A DNA stretch of 64,000 nt from Hyphomicrobiales bacterium (GTDB lineage Bacteria > Pseudomonadota > Alphaproteobacteria > Rhizobiales > Beijerinckiaceae). Position 1 is the first letter of the stretch; each line of letters begins with the position of its first letter. The translations under genes and the position numbers were made by a program. The notes below the pieces were generated by a model. That model saw only the letters and a program-made list of their open reading frames with translations, was not told the DNA's origin and made no database searches. The DNA lies in assembly GCA_027483895.1 (NCBI GenBank), contig JAIXTP010000036.1:1-64000 (forward strand), in the 5' to 3' direction. Below are positions 1-9,613 of the stretch, piece after piece.

Positions 1-1175
1 CCGGTCTCGCCCACGCTGTAGGGCGGGAAGTTGTAGTGAAGGAGGAACGTCTCCTTGTAGGTGCCTTCGAGCGAGTCGATGAACTGCTCGTCGTCGCCCG
101 TGCCCAGCGTCGCGACCACAAGGGCCTGCGTCTCGCCGCGGGTGAACAGGGCGGAGCCGTGGGTCCGCGGCAGCACGCCGACTTCCGACACGATCGGGCG
201 GACCGTCTTCACGTCGCGGCCGTCGATGCGGCTGCCGGTGTCGAGGATGTTCCAGCGGACGATCTTGGCTTCGACTTCCTTGAACACGCCGGAAACGACC
301 AGCGGGTGCTCGGGGTTCTCGACGCCTTCGCCGCAGAACGTCGCGAGGACCTTCTGCTTCGCGGCGGCGACCTTGTTCTGGCGTTCCTGCTTGGCGGGCG
401 TCGTGAACGCGTCGCGCAGCTCGGCCTCGACGAGATCGAGGACGCGCTTTTCGAGGGCCGAATGATCCGGCGCCTTGAAGTCGCGCGGCTCCTTGGCGGC
501 CACTTCGGCGAGCTTGATGATCGCGTCGATCACCGGCTGGAAGCCGCGATGGCCGGTCATGACGGCCTCGAGCATCACGTCTTCGCCGAGTTCCTTGGCT
601 TCGGACTCGACCATGAGGACGGCGTCGGCCGTGCCCGCGACCACGAGGTCGAGCTCGGAATCGGCCATTTCCTGAATGGTCGGGTTGAGCTTCACCTTGC
701 CGCCGATATAGCCGACGCGCGCCGCGCCGACCGGGCCCATGAAGGGCACGCCGGACAGCGTGAGGGCGGCGGAAGCCGCGACCATCGCGACGATGTCGGG
801 ATCGTTTTCGAGGTCATGCGACAGCACGGTCACGATGACCTGCGTGTCGTGCTTGTAGCCGTCGACGAAGAGCGGACGGATCGGGCGGTCGATGAGGCGG
901 GAGACGAGCGTCTCCTTTTCGGTCGGCCGGCCTTCGCGCTTGAAGTAGCCGCCCGGAATGCGGCCCGCGGCGAAGGCTTTTTCCTGGTAGTTTACGGTGA
1001 GCGGGAAGAAGTCGACGCCCGGCTTCGGCTCCTTGGCGGAGACGACGGTGGCGAGCACGGCGGTCTCGCCGTAGGTCGCGAAGACGGCGCCGTCGGCCTG
1101 ACGGGCGACGCGGCCGGTTTCGAGCGTGAGCTTGCGCCCCGCCCAGTTCATTTCGACTTTCTGGAGATCGAACAT
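1..1175 (-). CDS. pnp: Polyribonucleotide nucleotidyltransferase (PNPase), 3' part outside window
   Basis: PNPase is the phosphate-dependent 3'-to-5' exoribonuclease of the RNA degradosome. About 391 residues are visible from the ATG at 1175; the C-terminal half with the second RNase PH core, KH and S1 domains lies beyond the window. The start [20 protein letters not shown] and the motif [20 protein letters not shown] are typical of the first RNase PH domain. It is the last gene of the rimP-to-pnp block, 234 bases downstream of rpsO. Several hairpins lie in that gap. In E. coli this gap carries an RNase III target used for autoregulation; whether that applies here is inference. Confidence 0.97.
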   Translation of the reverse strand, partial: MFDLQKVEMNWAGRKLTLETGRVARQADGAVFATYGETAVLATVVSAKEPKPGVDFFPLTVNYQEKAFAAGRIPGGYFKREGRPTEKETLVSRLIDRPIRPLFVDGYKHDTQVIVTVLSHDLENDPDIVAMVAASAALTLSGVPFMGPVGAARVGYIGGKVKLNPTIQEMADSELDLVVAGTADAVLMVESEAKELGEDVMLEAVMTGHRGFQPVIDAIIKLAEVAAKEPRDFKAPDHSALEKRVLDLVEAELRDAFTTPAKQERQNKVAAAKQKVLATFCGEGVENPEHPLVVSGVFKEVEAKIVRWNILDTGSRIDGRDVKTVRPIVSEVGVLPRTHGSALFTRGETQALVVATLGTGDDEQFIDSLEGTYKETFLLHYNFPPYSVGET

Positions 1176-1238
1176 GGTCTATCGGTCTTTCTCGTGCGGA
1201 CACGGACGGTCCGGACCGACGCCATGAGCAAGACGACG

Positions 1239-1276
1239 GGAGCCTCCGGATGTCGCGCGCGGCGCGGAGAGGCTCC
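1239..1276 (-). promoter_or_regulatory. Hairpin in the pnp leader
   Basis: Perfect 8-bp arms GGAGCCTC (1239-1246) and GAGGCTCC (1269-1276) enclose a 22-nt G+C-rich loop. A second compact hairpin with ACGCCCC/GGGGCGT arms lies at about 1313-1329. Both are in the pnp 5' leader, 64 or more bases upstream of the start codon. They are candidate RNase III or PNPase autoregulation structures by analogy with E. coli; only the repeats themselves are seen. Confidence 0.45.
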
Positions 1277-1375
1277 GGCAATCCTGCCATGACCGTCGGG
1301 CCCGGACAGGCGACGCCCCGGCGGGGCGTTCGGGGTTGCGGGACGGGGGCGAAATCCTCCGTCCTCGTTGAAGAA

Positions 1376-1401
1376 AGGCCGGGAGCGGAAGCGCCCGGCC
1401 T
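1376..1401 (-). terminator. Probable intrinsic terminator after rpsO
   Basis: Read on the minus strand, the arms AGGCCGGG and CCCGGCCT form a strong hairpin about 9 bases after the rpsO stop codon, followed by the U-rich tract CUUUCUU. It probably causes partial termination or marks the rpsO 3' end, with pnp expressed by read-through or from its own promoter. Confidence 0.65.
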
Positions 1402-1409
1402 CGGATCGA

Positions 1410-1679
1410 TCAGCGGCGGATGCCGAGCTTTTCGATGATGGTGCGGTAGCGCGCCTCTTCCTTGCCCTTGAGGTAGTCGAGGAGCGAGCGGCGCTGGGAG
1501 ACCAGCTTCAGGAGGCCGCGGCGGGAATGGTTGTCCTTGCCGTGGGTCTTGAAGTGACCGGTCAGATTGGTGATGCGCTCGGTCAGGATCGCGATCTGCA
1601 CTTCCGGCGAACCGGTATCGCCCGCCTTGGTGGCGAACTGCTTGACGAGTTCCTGCTTGCGCTCGGCCGTGATCGACAT
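1410..1679 (-). CDS. rpsO: 30S ribosomal protein S15
   Basis: S15 binds 16S rRNA in the platform of the small subunit. The 89-residue protein has the normal family length and the conserved segments [17 protein letters not shown] and [13 protein letters not shown]. An AGAAAGGA ribosome-binding site precedes the ATG at 1679. It would normally follow truB directly, but here the AAA ATPase gene separates the two. The 159-base upstream gap (1680-1838) contains a TATATG-like element at about 1800-1806 that could be part of its own promoter; this is only a guess. Confidence 0.98.
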   Translation of the reverse strand: MSITAERKQELVKQFATKAGDTGSPEVQIAILTERITNLTGHFKTHGKDNHSRRGLLKLVSQRRSLLDYLKGKEEARYRTIIEKLGIRR

Positions 1680-1838
1680 CGGATGGTCCTTTCTGGATCG
1701 GAGATGAGGAGCGAAAGGATCGCTCCCGGAACGGCCGTGCCGGGATGTCGTCCAGCACGGTCGGCGGATGCGCGGAACCCGGGGCTCCGCACGCGGCCGG
1801 ACATATACACGAAAACGAGGGGAAGGCCAGCGTTCCGG

Positions 1839-3038
1839 CTACCAGGTGCCGTCCGGCATCGCACGTCGGAGATAACCGTCGAACATCGGGACGGTAAATT
1901 CGGTATCGCCGTGCTGCGGCGAGTAGATCATTCCCTTCTGGATCAGCTTCGATCGCGTCGGGCCTACGCTCGTGACTTTGACGCCCAACCGGTCCGCGAT
2001 GTCACCGGAGCGCTGCGGGCCCGGACCCAAATCGGCGAGGGCACGCAAATACCTCTTTTCCGCGGGTGTGCAGCGATCGAATCGGACTCGGAAAAAATTC
2101 TCGTCCAATTTCATCACGGCCTTGGAAGAGGCGGCCTCGACGGTCGGGAGGTCGATCTCGGAGTCCGGCGCCAAGTTCCAAGCCTCATGGCCCCACTGCT
2201 GGAGGAAGTAAGGATAACCCTGCGTGACGTCCAATGTCCGTGCGACGGCCTCCGCCGAGATCTCGGCGCCCTCGGCGATCACGGGGTTGCGGAGGGCTGC
2301 TGTGGCATGTTCGCGCGTGAGCGGCCCGACGCGCGGATAATCGAAGAGCCGCTCCGCATAGGACTTGGCTTGGCCCGCGATCCCGAGAATCTGCGGAAGC
2401 GCCGCACCGACGACCAGCACCGGAAGAACGCGCTGGTTCAGCCGGTGTACGGCCATGATCAGTGCGCTCAACTCGACGGGTCCAAGATACTGCATTTCGT
2501 CCAAACACAGGCAGACGGCGGTATCGGCGGCCTTGGCGGCTTCGCCGACCGACACGAAAAGCTCGGCCAGGTCTGACTCAAGATCCCCGCTGTCGGCCGT
2601 TCCGAGCTCTGGCTCGATGCCCAAGCCCACGTCGAGTTCCCCGAACTTGAGCTTCAAGCCCTTGACGAACCCTAAAAGCGTCCGGAGAGCACGTCGGCCG
2701 CGATCACCGGCGCGTTGAACGAAATCCACCGAAAGCAGGAGCCTTCGGAGAACGGGAACGAGCTGTTCCGCCAGCGCAACGTTCTCTCGGATCTCCAAAA
2801 GCTCCGACTTGTAGCCCATCGATGCTGCGGATTCATGAATCTTGGTCAGGAGGACGGTTTTCCCGACCCCCCTGAGGCCGACGAGGATCAGGCTCTTCGC
2901 GGAACGATCCTTTGCAATTCGCCGGAGGGCGACGTCCGCTTGATCGAGAATGGCTTGCCGTCCCGCCAATTCGGGGGGAGGCGTTCCGGCACCGGGGGCA
3001 AAGGGATTTCTGACCGGATCCATAGCGAGTTTATCCAT
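1839..3038 (-). CDS. AAA-family ATPase (NPFxPGxGxxPPELAGR type), inserted between truB and rpsO
   Basis: A 399-residue P-loop ATPase with Walker A GLRGVGKT (residues 54-61) and Walker B VCLCLDE (175-181). The C-terminal region reads like a winged helix (TPAEKRYLRALADL through VGPTRSKLIQKGMIY), as in Orc1/Cdc6-like and archaeal-type AAA_16 ATPases. The N-terminal signature NPFAPGAGTPPPELAGR recurs in many orphan bacterial ATPases of unknown role. No membrane segment is apparent. An in-frame second ATG at 3023 sits exactly at the edge of a long inverted repeat, and it may be the true start. G+C looks lower than in the neighbouring ribosome genes. The gene interrupts an otherwise conserved operon, which suggests acquisition. 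The function is unknown to me; DNA-binding, defence or mobile-element roles are possible. Confidence 0.8.
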   Translation of the reverse strand: MDKLAMDPVRNPFAPGAGTPPPELAGRQAILDQADVALRRIAKDRSAKSLILVGLRGVGKTVLLTKIHESAASMGYKSELLEIRENVALAEQLVPVLRRLLLSVDFVQRAGDRGRRALRTLLGFVKGLKLKFGELDVGLGIEPELGTADSGDLESDLAELFVSVGEAAKAADTAVCLCLDEMQYLGPVELSALIMAVHRLNQRVLPVLVVGAALPQILGIAGQAKSYAERLFDYPRVGPLTREHATAALRNPVIAEGAEISAEAVARTLDVTQGYPYFLQQWGHEAWNLAPDSEIDLPTVEAASSKAVMKLDENFFRVRFDRCTPAEKRYLRALADLGPGPQRSGDIADRLGVKVTSVGPTRSKLIQKGMIYSPQHGDTEFTVPMFDGYLRRAMPDGTW

Positions 3039-3075
3039 TTATATCTGAATCTTGGTATAAATAGATAAACTCGCT
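3024..3075. repeat. 52-bp hyphenated inverted repeat at the 5' end of the AAA ATPase gene
   Basis: The left arm 3024-3043 (AGCGAGTTTATCCATTTATA) and the reverse complement of the right arm 3056-3075 match at 19 of 20 positions, around a 12-bp spacer (3044-3055). The repeat is AT-rich in a G+C-rich setting. It fills almost the whole truB-ATPase gap, overlaps the first ATG (3038) and abuts the second (3023). It could be an autoregulatory operator, an RNA hairpin controlling translation, or the recombination end of a mobile gene. Confidence 0.9.
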
Positions 3076-3095
3076 CTAAACGCAAGCGGCGAGCC

Positions 3096-4001
3096 TCAGA
3101 TCGCCAGATTGAACACGCGGTTCGGGACGAATTCGCCCTTTTCCACCATGCCGACCGCGACCACCACGCCGCCGCAGGCGGTGTAATAGGGGCCGCCTTC
3201 GGCCGGCGCGTCTCGGCCGCGCAGGATCACCGACTGGCCGCGGCGGATGCGGGCGGCCTGATCGCGCGACAGCACGATGCAGGGCAGCTCCGTGAGACCC
3301 GCCTCGACGCCGAGCAGCGCCCGCTGCGCCGCGCCTTCGGGCTCGAGCTCCGCATAAGGCACGGAATCCGCTTCGGAAAACGGACCGACGCGCGTGCGGC
3401 GCAGCGACGTGACATGGCCGAGGCAGCCGAGCGCGCGGCCCATGTCGCGGGCGATGGCGCGGACATAGGTGCCCTTGCCGCATTCGGCCTCGAACACGGC
3501 ATCATCGTCGGTGCGGGACACCATGCGGAGTTCGTGGATCTCGACGGGCCGGGCCTTGAGCTCGACCTCCTCGCCGTCACGGGCGAGGTCATAGGCGCGC
3601 TCGCCGTCCACCTTGATGGCGGAATATTTGGGCGGGACCTGCTCGATCATGCCGATGAAGCGGGGAAGGACGGCCGCGATCTCTTCGGCCGTCGGCCGCT
3701 TGTCGGAGGTTCCGACCGGGCGGCCTTCGGTATCGTCGGTATCGGTCTCGATGCCCCAGCGTACCGTGAAGCGATAGGCCTTCTCGCCGTCGACGACGTA
3801 GGGAACGGTCTTCGTGGCTTCGCCGAAGGCGAGCGGGAGAATGCCGGAGGCGAGCGGATCGAGCGTGCCGGCGTGGCCCGCCTTCTTCGCGTTCAGAAGA
3901 CGGCGGACGGCCGAGACCGCGTGCGTCGAGGTCATGCCGACGGGCTTGTCGAGCACGATCCAGCCGTTGATGTCGAGGCGGTGCTTCTTGGGGGCGCTCA
4001 T
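3096..4001 (-). CDS. truB: tRNA pseudouridine(55) synthase TruB
   Basis: TruB makes pseudouridine-55 in the T-loop of tRNAs. The 301-residue protein shows the catalytic motif HAGTLDPLASGILP with the active-site Asp at about residue 44, followed by KTVPYVVDGEKAYRF and KGTYVRAIARDMG. A C-terminal TruB_C/PUA-like part follows. Its ATG overlaps the rbfA stop by 4 bases (ATGA), so the two are probably translationally coupled. Confidence 0.97.
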   Translation of the reverse strand: MSAPKKHRLDINGWIVLDKPVGMTSTHAVSAVRRLLNAKKAGHAGTLDPLASGILPLAFGEATKTVPYVVDGEKAYRFTVRWGIETDTDDTEGRPVGTSDKRPTAEEIAAVLPRFIGMIEQVPPKYSAIKVDGERAYDLARDGEEVELKARPVEIHELRMVSRTDDDAVFEAECGKGTYVRAIARDMGRALGCLGHVTSLRRTRVGPFSEADSVPYAELEPEGAAQRALLGVEAGLTELPCIVLSRDQAARIRRGQSVILRGRDAPAEGGPYYTACGGVVVAVGMVEKGEFVPNRVFNLAI

Positions 4002-4423
4002 TCCGCGTCCTCGTCGTCCCGGTCGTCCGGCCGGCGGATGTCGCGCTGCACTTCCGGCGAGCGGAGGATGGCATCGATGCGGGCGGCGTCGTCCAACCGG
4101 TCGTCGATGCGGAAGCGGACGTCGGGCGCGAATTTCAGGTTCACGCGGCGGGCAACCTCGCGGCGGATCTCGCCGCGATGGGATGCCAGCGCCTTGATGA
4201 CCGGCTGCTCGTCCTTCGCGTCATGCACCGTGACGAAGATCGTCGCGTTCTTGAGGTCGGGGCTCATCCGCACTTCGGGGAAGGTGATGAACACGCGCGA
4301 GAGAAGGTCGTCGTTCAGGTCGCCGCGGGAGACGATCTCCGCCATGGCGTGACGGACCAGCTCGCCCACGCGCAGCTGGCGCTGGGACGGGCCGGAGCCC
4401 GCTTCGTTGCGATCTTTCTTCAT
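3998..4423 (-). CDS. rbfA: 30S ribosome-binding factor RbfA
   Basis: RbfA is a late 30S maturation factor that binds the 5' end region of 16S rRNA. The 141-residue protein has the KH-like fold signature (VRHAMAEIVSRGDLNDD, VFITFPEVRMSPDLKNATIFV, VNLKFAPDVRFRIDDRLDDA). A charged acidic tail (DDRDDEDAE) is typical of alphaproteobacterial members. It sits 99 bases after infB, with a strong hairpin between them, and overlaps truB by 4 bases. Confidence 0.96.
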   Translation of the reverse strand: MKKDRNEAGSGPSQRQLRVGELVRHAMAEIVSRGDLNDDLLSRVFITFPEVRMSPDLKNATIFVTVHDAKDEQPVIKALASHRGEIRREVARRVNLKFAPDVRFRIDDRLDDAARIDAILRSPEVQRDIRRPDDRDDEDAE

Positions 4424-4472
4424 GATGCCGCCTGTGCCGGGATCGGACCGGGCTCGAGGGGTGGAAACGGAA

Positions 4473-4501
4473 GACCCGCCCCCGGCAAGCGGGGACGGGT
4501 C
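4473..4501 (-). terminator. Intercistronic hairpin between infB and rbfA
   Basis: On the minus strand GACCCG-T-CCCC pairs with GGGG-G-CGGGTC across a 7-nt loop, about 22 bases after the infB stop. The tract after it (UUCCGUUUCC) is only mildly U-rich. It is more likely a 3'-end stabiliser or partial terminator than a full stop to transcription. Confidence 0.5.
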
Positions 4502-4522
4502 GATCTGAAAGCGGTCGGACGA

Positions 4523-7291
4523 TCAGAGCGAGCGGCGGATCTCTTCGACCCGGTAGCACTCGATGACGTCGCCTTCGCGCATGTCCTGATAGTTCTCGAA
4601 AGCCATGCCGCATTCCTGGCCGGACTGCACTTCCTTGACCTCGTCCTTGAAGCGCTTGAGCGTCGAGAGCTTGCCTTCGTGGATGACGACGTTGTCGCGG
4701 ATGAGGCGCACGCCGGCGCCGCGTTCCACGCGGCCGTCCTGCACGAGACAGCCCGCGACCTTGCCGACCTTCGACACCGCGAAGACCTGCAGGATGCGCG
4801 CCTCGCCGAGCCGCTCTTCGCGGAGCGTCGGGGCGAGCAGGCCGGACATGGCCTGTTTGATGTCGTCCACGAGGTCGTAGATGATGTTGTAGTAGCGGAT
4901 CTCGATGCTGGACTGCTCGGCCGCCGCACGCGCTTCCTTGTTCGCACGCACGTTGAAGCCGATCACGACCGCACCCGAGGCCTGCGCCAGAGTGACGTCG
5001 GACTCGTTGATGCCGCCGACGCCCGCGTGCATGACGCGCGCCATGACCTCGTCGTTGCCGGCCTTTTCGAGGGCGCCGATGATCGCTTCGACGGAGCCCT
5101 GCACGTCGCCCTTCACGAGGAGCGTGAACTCCTTGCGGCCGGCGGTCTTCAGCTGGCTCATCATGTCGGCGAGCGTGCCGCGCGCGGTGCCCGCGCGGAC
5201 GGCCATGCGCTCGCGCTTCTGACGCTCGCGATATTCGGTGATCTCGCGGGCGCGAGCCTCGTTCTCGACGACGGCCATGCGGTCGCCCGCCTCCGGCGCG
5301 CCGTTGAAGCCGAGGATCTCGACCGGGACGGACGGAGCCGCCGATTTCACCTGAGCGCCCTTCTCGTCGACGAGCGCACGGACGCGGCCCCATTCGGCGC
5401 CCGCCACGACGATGTCGCCGGTGCGGAGCGTGCCGCGCTGGACGAGAACGGTGGCGACCGGACCGCGACCGCGATCGAGCTTCGCTTCGATGACGGTGCC
5501 TTCCGCGGGACGCTCGGGATTCGCCTTGAGGTCGAGCACTTCGGCCTGCAGCGAGATCGCCTCGAGCAGCTTGTCGAGATTGAGCTTCTGGGTCGCGGAA
5601 ACCTCGACCTCGAGCGTATCGCCGCCCATCGACTCGACCTGGACGTCGTATTGCAGAAGCTCGGTGCGCACGCGCTCCGGCTTGGCGGAGGGCTTGTCGA
5701 TCTTGTTGATCGCCACGATCAGCGGAACGCCTGCGGCCTTCGCGTGATTGATGGCTTCGATCGTCTGCGGCATCACGCCGTCGTCCGCCGCCACCACCAG
5801 AATGACGATGTCCGTCACCTTGGCGCCGCGAGCACGCATGGCCGTGAAGGCCGCGTGACCGGGCGTGTCGATGAAGGTGATGCGGCCGCCGAGCGGCGAA
5901 TCCACCTGATAGGCGCCGATATGCTGGGTGATGCCGCCGGCCTCGCCCGCCGCCACGTTGGCCTTGCGGATGGCGTCGAGCAGCGAGGTCTTGCCGTGGT
6001 CGACATGGCCCATGATGGTGACGACCGGCGGACGCGACTGCATGGCCTCGTCGGCGTCGGGCGTGTCGAAGAGACCTTCTTCGACGTCGGATTCCGCCAC
6101 GCGCTTCACGGTGTGGCCGAACTCTTCCGCGACCAGCTGGGCCGTGTCCGCATCGATCACGTCCGTGATCTTGTGCATCTGGCCCTGCTTCATGAGGAAG
6201 CGGATCACGTCCACGCCGCGCTCCGCCATGCGGTTGGCGAGCTCCTGGATGGTGATCGTCTCGGGAACGACCACCTCGCGGGCGATCTTCTCCTTCGGCT
6301 CGTTCGAGGCGCCGCCCTTGAGACGCTGCACGCGCCGGCGGAAGGCCGCGACCGAACGGGTGCGCTCGTCGTCGCCGCCCGTCGCCGAGGACAAAGTGAG
6401 GCGGCCGCGACGCTTCTCGTCGCCGGCACGGGTGCGCTCGGGCTTGGCCGGAACGACCGGACGGGCGGGCATGCCGGGACGGCGGATGACCTTGCGGTCA
6501 TCGTCGTCGGTCGTGACCGCGCGCGGAGGAGCCGCGCGGGTCGGCGTCGGAACCGGGGCGCCGGCGTCGGGCGACGGCGCGGCGGCCGCGGGACGACGCG
6601 ACATGCCCATGCTGTCGAGGCTGCGCGGACGCTGCGTGCCGCGGCCCGCATAACCGGCCGACGGCGTGAAGGACGGCGCGGCCGGGGCCGCGGGCTGCGC
6701 CTCGCCGAGACGGCGGCGCGCTTCGTCTTCGGACCGGCGGCGGACTTCGTCCTCGCGGCGGTGACGTTCTTCTTCCTCGCGCTTGCGCGCTTCGGCGGCC
6801 TCGCGTTCGACCCGCTCGCGGGCGTCGCGCTCGGCGCGCTGGCGAGCCTCGACCTCGGCGCGCTTGCGGTCGTCTTCCTCGCGCTTGCGCGCTTCGACGA
6901 GAGCCATGGCGCGCGCATCGCGCTCGTCCTCGGTCAGCGTGCGCAGGACGACGCCGGAGGGCTTGGACGGCTGCGAGGGCGTACCCGGACGGGCCGGGCT
7001 GCCGGGGCGGGCCGGAGGCGTGGGCGGAGAGACGCGCGCCGAAGGAGCCGGAGCGGCCGGACGCGGAGCCTCGACGCGCGGCGCGGCCGGAGCCGCGGCC
7101 GCCGGAGCTTCCGGCTTGCCCGTTTCGCCGGGGCCGATCACGCGACGCTTCACCTTCTCGACGACGACCGCCTTCGAGCGCCCGTGCGAGAAGCTCTGAC
7201 GCACCACGCCCTGTTCGACCGGACGCTTCAGGCTGAGCGTCTTCGACGGGACATGCAGCGTCTTGTCGCCGGGGTTCTTCGTATCAGTCAT
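4523..7291 (-). CDS. infB: Translation initiation factor IF-2
   Basis: IF-2 is the GTPase that brings initiator tRNA to the ribosome. The 922-residue protein has an alphaproteobacterial layout: a basic N-terminus, then a long low-complexity Ala/Pro/Arg/Glu region with coiled-coil character (about residues 50-300), then an IF2_N helix-turn domain. The G domain starts near residue 425, with G1 [10 protein letters not shown]3 DTPGHAAF and G4 NKID. Domains II to IV complete the C-terminus. The ATG at 7291 overlaps the ylxR stop (ATGA). Length and domain order are normal for the group. Confidence 0.98.
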   Translation of the reverse strand: MTDTKNPGDKTLHVPSKTLSLKRPVEQGVVRQSFSHGRSKAVVVEKVKRRVIGPGETGKPEAPAAAAPAAPRVEAPRPAAPAPSARVSPPTPPARPGSPARPGTPSQPSKPSGVVLRTLTEDERDARAMALVEARKREEDDRKRAEVEARQRAERDARERVEREAAEARKREEEERHRREDEVRRRSEDEARRRLGEAQPAAPAAPSFTPSAGYAGRGTQRPRSLDSMGMSRRPAAAAPSPDAGAPVPTPTRAAPPRAVTTDDDDRKVIRRPGMPARPVVPAKPERTRAGDEKRRGRLTLSSATGGDDERTRSVAAFRRRVQRLKGGASNEPKEKIAREVVVPETITIQELANRMAERGVDVIRFLMKQGQMHKITDVIDADTAQLVAEEFGHTVKRVAESDVEEGLFDTPDADEAMQSRPPVVTIMGHVDHGKTSLLDAIRKANVAAGEAGGITQHIGAYQVDSPLGGRITFIDTPGHAAFTAMRARGAKVTDIVILVVAADDGVMPQTIEAINHAKAAGVPLIVAINKIDKPSAKPERVRTELLQYDVQVESMGGDTLEVEVSATQKLNLDKLLEAISLQAEVLDLKANPERPAEGTVIEAKLDRGRGPVATVLVQRGTLRTGDIVVAGAEWGRVRALVDEKGAQVKSAAPSVPVEILGFNGAPEAGDRMAVVENEARAREITEYRERQKRERMAVRAGTARGTLADMMSQLKTAGRKEFTLLVKGDVQGSVEAIIGALEKAGNDEVMARVMHAGVGGINESDVTLAQASGAVVIGFNVRANKEARAAAEQSSIEIRYYNIIYDLVDDIKQAMSGLLAPTLREERLGEARILQVFAVSKVGKVAGCLVQDGRVERGAGVRLIRDNVVIHEGKLSTLKRFKDEVKEVQSGQECGMAFENYQDMREGDVIECYRVEEIRRSL

Positions 7292-7983
7292 TCCGCTCGG
7301 ATCCTCGCGGGTTGGTCATCTTCCTGGGCCGGATCGGTTCCCGGGCCGGACGCCTCGGGTTCCTCGCGGCCCCTCCAGCGCTGCACGGCCTGCAGGCGCT
7401 CGGCGCATGCGCGCGAAGCCGGCCCGTCGAGAAGCGCTGCATGTATCACATGTGGACGCCCCAATGCCAAACCCAAATCCTCGGAATCGAGAGCTCCGAG
7501 GATCGGGACGGCCCGGCCCCCCTCACGGAGGTGCCTTCGCGCGGCGGCCATCATCTTCCTGAGACCGTCCTCGGCCCCGTCACGGGCCTGGATCAGCGCC
7601 AGGACGCCGCCCTTGCCTATGGCGGCTTCCACCTTGGCGAAACCCGACACGACGAGACCGGCCTTGTTGGCCAGCGAGACGAACTCGCGGGCCGCGCGGA
7701 CGAGAAGCGTTTCCGTTTCGTCCGCGAGCGTCGGCGGCGCCTTCGCGTCGCCCTTGAAGCCGCGCGCGAAGAGTTTCCGCCGCAGCGCATCCTCGACCGA
7801 CGCCCTGTCGGCCGTGACCCAGACGCCGCGGCCCGGGAGCCGCCGCTTCAGGTCGGGTATCACCGTTCCGTCCGGAGCCCGGACGAAACGGATCATCTCA
7901 TCCGGCGCCTTGCGGAGCCGGGTGACGATGCACAGGCGTTCGGGCCCGCGCTCGTCCTCTTCATAATCCTCGGTGCCGTTCAT
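7288..7983 (-). CDS. ylxR: YlxR/DUF448 RNA-binding protein with L7Ae-like C-terminal part
   Basis: The N-terminal YlxR fold is recognisable by [20 protein letters not shown] and [19 protein letters not shown]. The C-terminal half ([30 protein letters not shown]) resembles an L7Ae-type RNA-binding domain. I chose the ATG at 7983 ([10 protein letters not shown]), giving 231 residues. The frame stays open upstream to 8079, but that part overlaps nusA. It sits between nusA and infB as usual. It probably acts in RNA-related processes; its precise role is not settled for the family. Confidence 0.9.
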   Translation of the reverse strand: MNGTEDYEEDERGPERLCIVTRLRKAPDEMIRFVRAPDGTVIPDLKRRLPGRGVWVTADRASVEDALRRKLFARGFKGDAKAPPTLADETETLLVRAAREFVSLANKAGLVVSGFAKVEAAIGKGGVLALIQARDGAEDGLRKMMAAARRHLREGGRAVPILGALDSEDLGLALGRPHVIHAALLDGPASRACAERLQAVQRWRGREEPEASGPGTDPAQEDDQPARIRAE

Positions 7984-8008
7984 GCCCGGCACTCCGAAGG
8001 GCCGACCC

Positions 8009-9613
8009 TCAGACCGCTTCCGCGTCTTCGGCCGCGGCCTCGTCCTCGCCTTCCGGCGCGGCCTCGACCCAGCCCGCACGGACGCGCGCGTCCATGATCA
8101 TGGCTTCGGCGTCCTCGCGCGACAGCTCGAAGCCGTCGAGATAGCCCGCGGTGCGCACGACCTCGCCGTTGCGACGCTCGGTCCAGCCCACGAGATCGTC
8201 GGTCGCGCAGCCCGCGAGGTCCTCGATCGTCTTCACGTCGTTCTCGCCGAACTTGACGAGCATGGCGGTGGTAACGCCCGCGACGGTCTTGAGTTCGTCG
8301 GCCACGCCGAGTTCGACGCGGCGGGCGTCGTGCTCCGCCTCGATCCGGGCGAGGTAGTCCTGCGCGCGGCTCTGGATTTCCTGCGCGGTCTCCTCGTCGA
8401 AGCCCTCGATGGAGGCGACTTCGGCGAGATCCACGAAAGCGAGTTCCTCGATCGAGCGGAAGCCTTCGGCCGCGAGAAGCTGCGCGACGACCTCGTCCAC
8501 GTCCAGCGCGTCCATGAACACGTTGGTACGCTCGACGAATTCCTTCTGGCGACGCTCGGATTCCTCGGCCTCGGTCAGGATGTCGATGTCCCAGCCGGTG
8601 AGCTGCGAGGCGAGGCGGACGTTCTGGCCGCGACGGCCGATGGCGAGGCTCAGCTGATCGTCGGGAACGACGACCTCGATGCGCTCGGCGTCCTCGTCGA
8701 GCACGACCTTGGCCACTTCGGCGGGCTGGAGCGCGTTGACGATGAAGGTCGCGACGTCGGGCGACCACGGAATGATGTCGATCTTCTCGCCCTGAAGCTC
8801 GCCGACCACGGCCTGCACGCGCGAGCCGCGCATGCCGACGCAGGCGCCGACGGGATCGATGGAGCTGTCGCGCGAGATGACGGCGATCTTGGCGCGGGAG
8901 CCCGGATCGCGGGCCACGGCCTTCACCTCGATGATGCCGTCGTAGATTTCCGGCACTTCCTGCGCGAAGAGCTTCGCCATGAACTGCGGATGCGTGCGCG
9001 ACAGGAAGATCTGCGGGCCGCGCTGCTCGCGGCGCACGTCGAAGACATAGGCGCGGATGCGGTCGCCGGGGCGGAACGTCTCGCGCGGGATCATCTCGTC
9101 GCGGCGGACGATGCCCTCGCCGCGGCCGAGATCCACGACCACGTTGCCGTATTCGACGCGCTTGACCACGCCGTTGATGATCTGGCCGATGCGGTCCTTG
9201 AACTCTTCGTACTGACGGTCGCGCTCGGCCTCGCGCACCTTCTGCACGATCACCTGCTTGGCCGACTGGGCCGCGATGCGGCCGAGATCGAAGGGCGGGA
9301 GCTTGTCGGCGATCACGTCGCCGACCTGCGCGGCCGGGTTGGACCGCTGCGCGTCCAGAAGCGCGATCTCGACGGCCGGGTTCTCGACGCGGTCGACGAC
9401 CTGGAGATGACGCCAAAGGCGCAGTTCGCCGGTGCGCGGATCGATTTCCGCCTTCACGTCGGTCTCGGTGCCGTAGCGCGAGCGGGCCGCCTTCGCATAG
9501 GCGTCCTCCATCGCTTCCAGAACGATCTGGCGGTCGATGACCTTCTCGCGGGCGACCGCATCGGCGATCTGCAAGAGTTCGAGCCGGTTGGCGCTGACGG
9601 CCATGAGCGTCAC
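8009..9613 (-). CDS. nusA: Transcription termination/antitermination factor NusA
   Basis: NusA binds RNA polymerase and nascent RNA, modulating pausing, termination and antitermination. The 534 residues contain the N-terminal polymerase-binding domain, an S1 domain, and two KH domains ([38 protein letters not shown]). Two C-terminal acidic helix-hairpin-helix repeats and a Glu-rich tail follow. The ATG overlaps the rimP stop by 4 bases. Upstream, the rimP leader carries an intrinsic terminator, a plausible point for NusA-dependent feedback. Confidence 0.98.
   Translation of the reverse strand: MTLMAVSANRLELLQIADAVAREKVIDRQIVLEAMEDAYAKAARSRYGTETDVKAEIDPRTGELRLWRHLQVVDRVENPAVEIALLDAQRSNPAAQVGDVIADKLPPFDLGRIAAQSAKQVIVQKVREAERDRQYEEFKDRIGQIINGVVKRVEYGNVVVDLGRGEGIVRRDEMIPRETFRPGDRIRAYVFDVRREQRGPQIFLSRTHPQFMAKLFAQEVPEIYDGIIEVKAVARDPGSRAKIAVISRDSSIDPVGACVGMRGSRVQAVVGELQGEKIDIIPWSPDVATFIVNALQPAEVAKVVLDEDAERIEVVVPDDQLSLAIGRRGQNVRLASQLTGWDIDILTEAEESERRQKEFVERTNVFMDALDVDEVVAQLLAAEGFRSIEELAFVDLAEVASIEGFDEETAQEIQSRAQDYLARIEAEHDARRVELGVADELKTVAGVTTAMLVKFGENDVKTIEDLAGCATDDLVGWTERRNGEVVRTAGYLDGFELSREDAEAMIMDARVRAGWVEAAPEGEDEAAAEDAEAV

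Noticed and set aside
4178..7966. A 1262-codon open frame on the + strand
   Set aside because: It is exactly antisense to infB, with residue composition (Arg, Asp, His-rich) typical of a shadow frame in high-G+C DNA.
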